A model generated the notes under the pieces. It worked only from the letters and a program-made list of their open reading frames with translations. It was not told the origin of the DNA and ran no database searches. Of a stretch of DNA of 64,000 nucleotides, positions 59,217 through 64,000 are shown one piece after another. This DNA comes from Sphingopyxis sp. CCNWLW2 (GTDB lineage Bacteria > Pseudomonadota > Alphaproteobacteria > Sphingomonadales > Sphingomonadaceae): the NCBI RefSeq assembly GCF_037095755.1, contig NZ_JBAWKJ010000001.1, forward strand, positions 2,111,001 through 2,175,000, written 5' to 3'. Position 1 is the stretch's first letter. The number at the start of each line of letters is the position of its first letter. A program made the translations under genes and the position numbers.

Positions 59217-59779
59217 CAGAAATAGCGCTCGCCGAAGCGGATCGTGTCGCCGGGGAGCACGGCGAAATCGGCGCTCATCGGATATTCCTGCTCGCCGGCC
59301 TCGCCCGCGCGCTTCAGGAAGACGCGTTTCTCGTTGGCGCGATAGGTGAAGCCGTCGGCTTTCGCGACAGCACCGCGGATGGTGAGGCCCTGCGTATAGG
59401 GATATTCGCCGGGCTTGTTCACTTCGCCGAGTATGTAGACGGGGCGGAAATTGGCGACCTGTACCGAAACCTGTGGTTCGAGCAGATAGCCGTCGCCGAG
59501 CTTTGCCTCGATCGCCTTGGATAATTCTTCGGTCTGGAGCCCCGCCGCCTTGACCTCGCCGATCAGCGGGAAGGCGATCGTGCCGGCGGGCGAAACCTCG
59601 AAATCGCCAGTGAGTTTTTCTTCGCCATAGGTCGCGACCTTGATCTTGTCGCCGGGCGAAAGGACGAAAGCCGTGGCGGGAGGCGGCGCGGCGCCGCTGC
59701 CCGCGAGCGGGGTTTGCCCGGCGCACCCGCTGAGCGCCATCAGCGCCCCCGCCAGTGCGATTTGCCTATGCCATTTCAT
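59216..59779 (-). CDS. OPX-family polysaccharide export lipoprotein (Wza/GelD-like)
   Basis: Outer-membrane or periplasmic component of the exopolysaccharide export channel. The 187 residues begin with a lipoprotein signal peptide (LAGALMALSGCAGQ; lipobox LSGC), then the export domain FVLSPGDKIKVATYGEEKLT, DFEVSPAGTIAFPLIGEV and a SLBB-like segment FRPVYILGEVNKPGEYPY, ending LPGDTIRFGERYF. It is short, with one SLBB domain and no C-terminal amphipathic helix as found in Wza. GGGAG precedes the ATG at 59779, which overlaps the upstream GT4 stop. Confidence 0.92.
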   Translation of the reverse strand: MKWHRQIALAGALMALSGCAGQTPLAGSGAAPPPATAFVLSPGDKIKVATYGEEKLTGDFEVSPAGTIAFPLIGEVKAAGLQTEELSKAIEAKLGDGYLLEPQVSVQVANFRPVYILGEVNKPGEYPYTQGLTIRGAVAKADGFTYRANEKRVFLKRAGEAGEQEYPMSADFAVLPGDTIRFGERYF

Positions 59780-60957
59780 GAACTTACTCCCGGACGATAT
59801 GCTGATATGTCTTCGATTTGGGACGCGGCGGACGGCGCGCGCAGCACCGCCTCGATCTGTGTCCAGTAATTTGCGGCCGCCTGTTCGACGCCGTACGCCA
59901 GCGAGCGGTCGCGCGCCCGCGCGCCGCAAGCGCTGCGGCGCGGCTCGGCGAGCACGTCGACGAGTGCTGCGGCAAAGGCTTCGACGTCATCGGTCGGCAC
60001 CAACGCACCGGAATCGACATCGATCCTGCCGCTGATCGTATCGCGCGACCGGCCGGCCAGAATTTCGGATGGGCCCGACGCGCAATTGGTCGCGACGACA
60101 GGGACCCCGCACGCCATCGCCTCGACGAGGCCGTTGGGGAAACCCTCGGCATTGGAGGGCATCGCGTAAGCTTGCGCGCGCGCGACCACCGCGAAGGGGT
60201 TGGCGACGAAGCCGGGCATGTCGACCCGGTCGGCAATCCCGAGCGAGGCGGCGAGCGCTTCGAGCGCTCCGCGCTCCGGGCCTTCGCCCAGGATGACGAG
60301 GCGTTCGCGCGGCGAGGCCTGCGCATAGGCGCGCAGAAGGAGCGGAAAATTCTTGTTCGGCATGAGCCGTCCGGCCGAGACGATATAGCGATCGGCAGGC
60401 ACGAAGGCAGGCGGCTCGGCCGCAAGCTCGGCGATGCGCCGATGGTCGACCGGATTGGCGATCGCCGACATGCGCGCGCGCGCGACGCCGAAATTGGCGG
60501 CAAGATCGTCGACCACGCCTTCGGACACCGCGATGACATGCGCGGCGCGCGGATAGACGATGCGGACCATCGCCTTGGCGGCGCGCGCACTGCCCAGATG
60601 GGCGCTGGTGTTGACCCGCTCGCTGATCAGCCAGGGCCGGCCGCGCCCCGCCATCGCCCAGGCATTGGCGATATTGGCGCGGGTCAGGAAACTGAGCGTC
60701 GCATCGGGCGACACGCGTCCGACGAGCGCGCGCAGCTGGATCAGGCTCGACAGCAATTTGTGCCGGGCATCGAGCTGATGAACCTCGACCCATTCGGGTA
60801 CGTCATAGGCGCGCGGCTCGTCGTCGAGCAGCGCGAGATGGATGTCGTAGCGCGCGCGCCAGGGCTCGGAACCGCCGAGCAGCGTGGCGAGGACGCGCTC
60901 GGCGCCGCCCCCCGCGAGCGAGTTGATCGCGAATAAAATCCGCTTTCGGTGCAGCAT
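59776..60957 (-). CDS. Family 4 glycosyltransferase
   Basis: A 393-residue GT-B transferase. Features in order: LFAINSLAGGGAERVLATLL with the N-terminal nucleotide-sugar loop, the linker VSAGRLMPNKNFPLLLRAYA, LVILGEGPERGALEALA, and the donor-site SNAEGFPNGLVEAMACGVPV with the conserved EG/E pair. It is first in a three-gene minus-strand unit with the OPX lipoprotein and acetyltransferase, linked by ATGA and TGATG overlaps. It shares a 186-bp divergent region with the acyltransferase at 61144. Acceptor and linkage are unknown. Confidence 0.9.
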   Translation of the reverse strand: MLHRKRILFAINSLAGGGAERVLATLLGGSEPWRARYDIHLALLDDEPRAYDVPEWVEVHQLDARHKLLSSLIQLRALVGRVSPDATLSFLTRANIANAWAMAGRGRPWLISERVNTSAHLGSARAAKAMVRIVYPRAAHVIAVSEGVVDDLAANFGVARARMSAIANPVDHRRIAELAAEPPAFVPADRYIVSAGRLMPNKNFPLLLRAYAQASPRERLVILGEGPERGALEALAASLGIADRVDMPGFVANPFAVVARAQAYAMPSNAEGFPNGLVEAMACGVPVVATNCASGPSEILAGRSRDTISGRIDVDSGALVPTDDVEAFAAALVDVLAEPRRSACGARARDRSLAYGVEQAAANYWTQIEAVLRAPSAASQIEDISAYRPGVSS

Positions 60958-61143
60958 GGTTCCTCGCTGGAGTTTCGGGCGGAATTCGCCTCTGGAGAAC
61001 TCCTACCACGGGCATTTGTTGCGGTGCACACAGGCTTGCCCGCTTCATCGTCCCGCAGGGGCAACTGGCCGATTTAAAGGGGTTTCGCGCCGCGAGGCGT
61101 CTATCAGGGCGAACATCGACGGACGATTTTGCGGAGGTATTTA

Positions 61144-62304
61144 ATGGACATTCGGCGAGTCGAGTGTCTGGATGGCCTGCGCGGCGTCGCGGCCCTCTGG
61201 GTGCTCATCGGGCATATGATGATCCTGACCGGTTTCCGCTTGCCGCTGATCGGCAAGCCCGACCTCGGCGTCGACCTGTTCATCCTGCTCTCGGGCTTCC
61301 TGATGATGTATCAGTACCGGCTGCGCGCGGGCAGTGAGGACTGGGATGCGCCCGGCACCTGGGCGGCTTTCTGGACGCGCCGCTTTTTCCGGCTGGCACC
61401 GCTTTTTTATGTGACGCTCGCGGCGGCGCTGATCGCGGGGCCGTCGATTTATGCAGACCGCGTCGCGATCGACAGCTTCCTCGGGCAAGCGCTTCAGCCC
61501 GCCGAGCGCTATACCGACGGGGGCCTCACCAATATCGTGATGCATCTGACCTTCCTGTTCGGAGCGCTGCCCGAATACGCTTTTCGCACCCCGCTGCCCG
61601 ACTGGAGCCTCGGGCTCGAAATGCAATTCTACCTGCTCTTTCCCTTCCTCATCCTGCTCGGACGGCGGATCGGCTGGATCCCCGCGGCACTGGTCGCGGC
61701 GGGGGGCGGTGTGGCCATCGCGTTGATCGCCGGGGCGGCGGGGCTCGACTATCCGATGCCGTCCTTCCTGCCGTTGAAGCTCCAGCTTTTCCTCGCCGGC
61801 ATGCTGATCGCCGCCGATCCGGGGGAGAGCCTTGCGCGGCTATGGATGCGCCTTGGCGCCGCGATGCTGCTCGCCGCGATCCCGATCGGGGGCGATCAGG
61901 ACCTGCTCCATTTCGCGGTGCGCGAGCTGCTCGTGTTCGGCTTTTTCGCGCTGGTTCATTGGCGTTCGCTCGGTGTGATCGGCTGGGTTTCGCGCCTGTT
62001 CGGCAGCCGCCCCTTCTATTGGCTGGGCGAGCTGTCCTATGGCACCTATCTGATCCACCTGCTGATCCTGCAGCCAGTCGCGGCGGCGGTCATCGGACAA
62101 TTCGGCACCGGGCTCGGCGCCGCCGGGCGGTTCGCCTTGACCGGAGCGATCGTGGTTCCGGTGACCTATGCCCTTGCTTTTGTGACCTACAGGTTGGTCG
62201 AGCTGCCCGGGCAGCGGCTGGGCAAGGCGATGATCAAGCGCGTGGCCGGGGGCAGCACGCCGCGCGCGCTTCAGACAGTGCCCGAAAAGATCGCCGCGCC
62301 CTAG
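61144..62304 (+). CDS. Acyltransferase family 3 membrane protein
   Basis: A 386-residue inner-membrane O-acyltransferase with about ten membrane segments. The N-terminal RRVECLDGLRGVAALWVLIG with the conserved Arg, then LIGHMMIL with the candidate catalytic His, and LGVDLFILLSGFLMMYQYR and RRFFRLAPLFYVTL are classical OafA/Acyl_transf_3 motifs. GGAGG lies six bases before the ATG at 61144. It probably acetylates the exopolysaccharide or its lipid-linked precursor. It is divergent from the GT4-OPX unit. Confidence 0.9.
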   Translation: MDIRRVECLDGLRGVAALWVLIGHMMILTGFRLPLIGKPDLGVDLFILLSGFLMMYQYRLRAGSEDWDAPGTWAAFWTRRFFRLAPLFYVTLAAALIAGPSIYADRVAIDSFLGQALQPAERYTDGGLTNIVMHLTFLFGALPEYAFRTPLPDWSLGLEMQFYLLFPFLILLGRRIGWIPAALVAAGGGVAIALIAGAAGLDYPMPSFLPLKLQLFLAGMLIAADPGESLARLWMRLGAAMLLAAIPIGGDQDLLHFAVRELLVFGFFALVHWRSLGVIGWVSRLFGSRPFYWLGELSYGTYLIHLLILQPVAAAVIGQFGTGLGAAGRFALTGAIVVPVTYALAFVTYRLVELPGQRLGKAMIKRVAGGSTPRALQTVPEKIAAP

Positions 62305-62319
62305 CTATAGGATATGGCA

Positions 62320-62598
62320 ATGGATCGACGAACACTTCTGACTTCGATGGCCGCCGCGGCCGCGGGCAGTGCATGTAACGTAAAAGATGCCGGCTCCGGG
62401 TCCGAAAAGACGGGACGGCCGACGCTGGCGATCGATTCCGACGGGCCGGGGCGCTGGCGAATTCGCAGCTGGGAGTGGCGCAAGAACGCGTGGCACCCGC
62501 GGATCGCGCGCGCGACGCGGACCGGCGCGGGTATTGAAGTGAGCGGGCCGATCGATACGGCGGACCGGGCGAAAGTCCTCGCCCGGCTCGGCGCCTAA
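62320..62598 (+). CDS. Small hypothetical exported protein
   Basis: A 92-residue protein of unknown function. The start MDRRTLLTSMAAAAAGSAC has a twin-arginine-like RR followed by a hydrophobic stretch and Cys at residue 19, suggesting a Tat-type or lipoprotein signal. The remainder is basic and aromatic (WRIRSWEWRKNAWHPRIARA) and ends TADRAKVLARLGA. AGGA lies seven bases before the ATG at 62320; an ATG at 62314 is an alternative. It is 15 bp after the acyltransferase stop, and its stop overlaps the convergent GT4 gene by four bases. Confidence 0.6.
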   Translation: MDRRTLLTSMAAAAAGSACNVKDAGSGSEKTGRPTLAIDSDGPGRWRIRSWEWRKNAWHPRIARATRTGAGIEVSGPIDTADRAKVLARLGA

Positions 62599-63785
62599 GC
62601 TTCCACCGCGTCGGAATAATTGGGCGCGCGCGGCGCCGTCCGGCCCGGCGCAAGCGTGGCGCGATAGACGTCGAGCGTGTCCTCCGCCGCCTTGTCCCAG
62701 CTGAAGCGCGCGCGCACGGCGTCGCGATCGATCTGAAATTCCGCGCAATCGGCGTTCAGCCGTTCGGTGAGCGCCGCGACATCGCCAACCGGGAAATAGT
62801 TCGGCGCGTCGAGCCCAATGTCGAGATTGGCGGAGATGTCGCTCAGCAGCATCCGCGCGCCGCAGCTCGCCGCCTCGAGCGCCGCGATCGGCAGGCCCTC
62901 GTGATAGGAGGGCATCACGAACAGCGCGCAATGCTCGTAGAGGCACTTCAGCGTCGCGCGTGACTGGACGCCGGCAAAGATCACGCGGTCGCTGGCGCGC
63001 GCGAGCAGGTCGCGCGCATATTCGCTTTCGTGATCGGCCGAACCCGCGATGACGAGCTTCGCCGTACAGTTCGACCGCTCATGCGCGTCGATCAGGTCGT
63101 GCAGGCCCTTTTCGGGAACGAGCCGCGCGACCGCGAGGAGGAAATCGCCGTCCTCGAGCCCCAGCCGTTCGAGCACGAGCGCCGGATCGGCGTCGCCGGG
63201 CAGGTCGGACGTGCCGTTGGGAATGTAGGAGATCGCGTGCGCGCGTTTCGGGAAGCTCTGCCGCAGCTGCGCGGCGAGCGAGGGCGAGACGGCGATCACC
63301 CGGTTGGCGAAACTCAGCGCTAGCCACTCGCCGGCGCGCAGCGCGGTGCGCGCGGCGAGGCCCCATTTGGCGCGGTGATAATCGGTGCCGTGGTGCGTCA
63401 CCACCACCTTCAGACCGAGCAGCCGGGCCAGCGGCGCGAGCAAACCGGGGCCGATCGCATGGATATGGATCAGCCCGGCGCCGCGCTTGCGGGCGGAAAG
63501 GACCGCGAGCAACGTCGACACCACCGCCTCGAGATTTTGCGAGCGCGGGCAGGGGATACCGACGATCTCGACACCGCGATGCTCGCCCACCGGCTCGGGC
63601 AGATAGGGCGCGCGGCCGAGCACGACCGACCGATGATCGGGCCAGATCGCCTTGATCCGCGGGAGAAGCTCCTCGCAATGGCTTTCGATCCCGCCCATCA
63701 CATGCGGAAAGCCGCGAAGGCCGGTCACGCAGATGATAGGCGCGCCCGCGGGGGCGCTGGAAGACAGACTTGTCCGTTGCAGCAT
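62595..63785 (-). CDS. Family 4 glycosyltransferase
   Basis: A 396-residue GT-B transferase. Motifs: ICVTGLRGFPHVMGGIESHC at the N-terminus, IHIHAIGPGLLAPLARLLGL, VVTHHGTDYHRAKWGL, the central FLLAVARLVPEKGLHDLIDA and the donor-site PSYHEGLPIAALEAASCGAR. It resembles glycosyltransferases adding mannose, rhamnose or glucose to exopolysaccharide repeat units; the linkage is unknown. I chose the ATG at 63785 because GGAG lies six bases upstream; an ATG at 63797 would add four residues. It may share a transcript with the epimerase gene to its right. Confidence 0.9.
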   Translation of the reverse strand: MLQRTSLSSSAPAGAPIICVTGLRGFPHVMGGIESHCEELLPRIKAIWPDHRSVVLGRAPYLPEPVGEHRGVEIVGIPCPRSQNLEAVVSTLLAVLSARKRGAGLIHIHAIGPGLLAPLARLLGLKVVVTHHGTDYHRAKWGLAARTALRAGEWLALSFANRVIAVSPSLAAQLRQSFPKRAHAISYIPNGTSDLPGDADPALVLERLGLEDGDFLLAVARLVPEKGLHDLIDAHERSNCTAKLVIAGSADHESEYARDLLARASDRVIFAGVQSRATLKCLYEHCALFVMPSYHEGLPIAALEAASCGARMLLSDISANLDIGLDAPNYFPVGDVAALTERLNADCAEFQIDRDAVRARFSWDKAAEDTLDVYRATLAPGRTAPRAPNYSDAVEA

Positions 63786-63821
63786 ATTCAACTCCATTAG
63801 CGCCCGGCCGGATTTTCCGGT

Positions 63822-64000
63822 TCAGGCCACCGCTGCCATCGGCCCTCTTCCACCATTTTCTATTTCGCCCAGATACCAGTCGACGAACCGCTCGATCCCG
63901 CGGGCAAGCGGGACCTTGGGGCTGTATCCGGTGAGCGCGTTGATCGCCGAGATGTCGGCGTAGGTCGCGGTCACGTCGCCCGGCTGCATCGGCCGCATCA
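63822..64000 (-). CDS. NAD-dependent nucleotide-sugar epimerase, C-terminus only (cut by window edge)
   Basis: The last 58 codons or so of a minus-strand gene that starts beyond base 64000. QPGDVTATYADISAINALTG followed by YSPKVPLARGIERFVDWYLG is the characteristic C-terminal segment of UDP-glucuronate 4-epimerase-type extended SDR proteins (GDV-x-AT-AD, LTGY-P, F--WY). The tail after WYLG is Gly/Arg-rich and ends AAVA. It probably supplies UDP-galacturonate or a similar sugar for the exopolysaccharide. The stop is 37 bp from the GT4 start. Confidence 0.75.
   Translation of the reverse strand, partial: MRPMQPGDVTATYADISAINALTGYSPKVPLARGIERFVDWYLGEIENGGRGPMAAVA

Noticed and set aside
1..64000. 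CRISPR arrays, tRNA or rRNA genes, insertion sequences or prophage genes
   Set aside because: No regularly spaced direct repeats, no tRNA-like cloverleaf or rRNA sequence, and no transposase, integrase or phage motif were found on reading both strands.

Overview
The window looks like chromosomal DNA of a GC-rich alphaproteobacterium of the Sphingomonadaceae (Sphingopyxis/Sphingomonas type). The reasons are strong G/C bias at third codon positions, a large TonB-dependent receptor of the sphingomonad/Caulobacter sugar type beside glycoside hydrolases, a sphingan-like exopolysaccharide locus, and promoters resembling the alphaproteobacterial general stress (EcfG) consensus. I see no tRNA, rRNA, CRISPR array, insertion sequence or prophage. 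Most genes sit in compact operons with ATGA, GTGA or TGATG overlaps.

Region 1 (1-14.9 kb) is a galactoside catabolic locus. A TonB-dependent receptor, two GH43-like enzymes and a GH5-like enzyme would bind and cut a galactose-containing glycan. A sodium/sugar symporter imports the sugar, a mutarotase equilibrates anomers, and a De Ley-Doudoroff type route (galactose 1-dehydrogenase, SMP-30 lactonase, IlvD/Edd-family dehydratase, DgoK kinase, DgoA aldolase) takes galactose to pyruvate and glyceraldehyde 3-phosphate. A FadR-type GntR regulator lies inside, and a related AT-rich operator-like motif recurs upstream of three transcription units.

Region 2 (15-21.8 kb) is a stress-type island. It holds a GT4 glycosyltransferase with a long C-terminal extension, two GH130 phosphorylase-like proteins, several small proteins and a cytochrome b561. 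At least three starts are preceded by GCAAC-N16/17-CGTT, close to the EcfG consensus, and two more carry variants.

Region 3 (22-27.2 kb) resembles a divergent, reorganised Fap functional-amyloid system. A Crp/Fnr regulator is translationally coupled to a FapF-like outer-membrane protein (coiled coil plus beta barrel). A convergent operon encodes an Asn/Asp/Gly-rich exported protein with no basic residues, a FapD-like C39 peptidase, and two small exported proteins that share an RGG (double-glycine) motif and a second short motif. This is the best candidate for an undescribed system.

Region 4 (27.4-39.1 kb) carries a MaoC-like hydratase and acyl-CoA dehydrogenase pair, a complete hut regulon (hutIHGU divergent from hutFC around an 18-bp perfect palindrome), lysA and three small genes. 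Region 5 (39.1-49.4 kb) has a gene-poor stretch with strong inverted repeats, then kdpFABCDE preceded by a 27-codon membrane peptide, two small membrane proteins and a TorF-type porin ending in a strong terminator.

Region 6 (49.5-64 kb) is an exopolysaccharide cluster: priming glycosyl-1-phosphate transferase, pyruvyltransferase-like protein, flippase, GT25, two GT2, two GT4, EEP-family phosphatase/nuclease, beta-barrel protein, OPX export lipoprotein, acetyltransferases, and a sugar-nucleotide epimerase cut by the right edge. No obvious Wzy polymerase or PCP co-polymerase is in view; these probably lie beyond the window.
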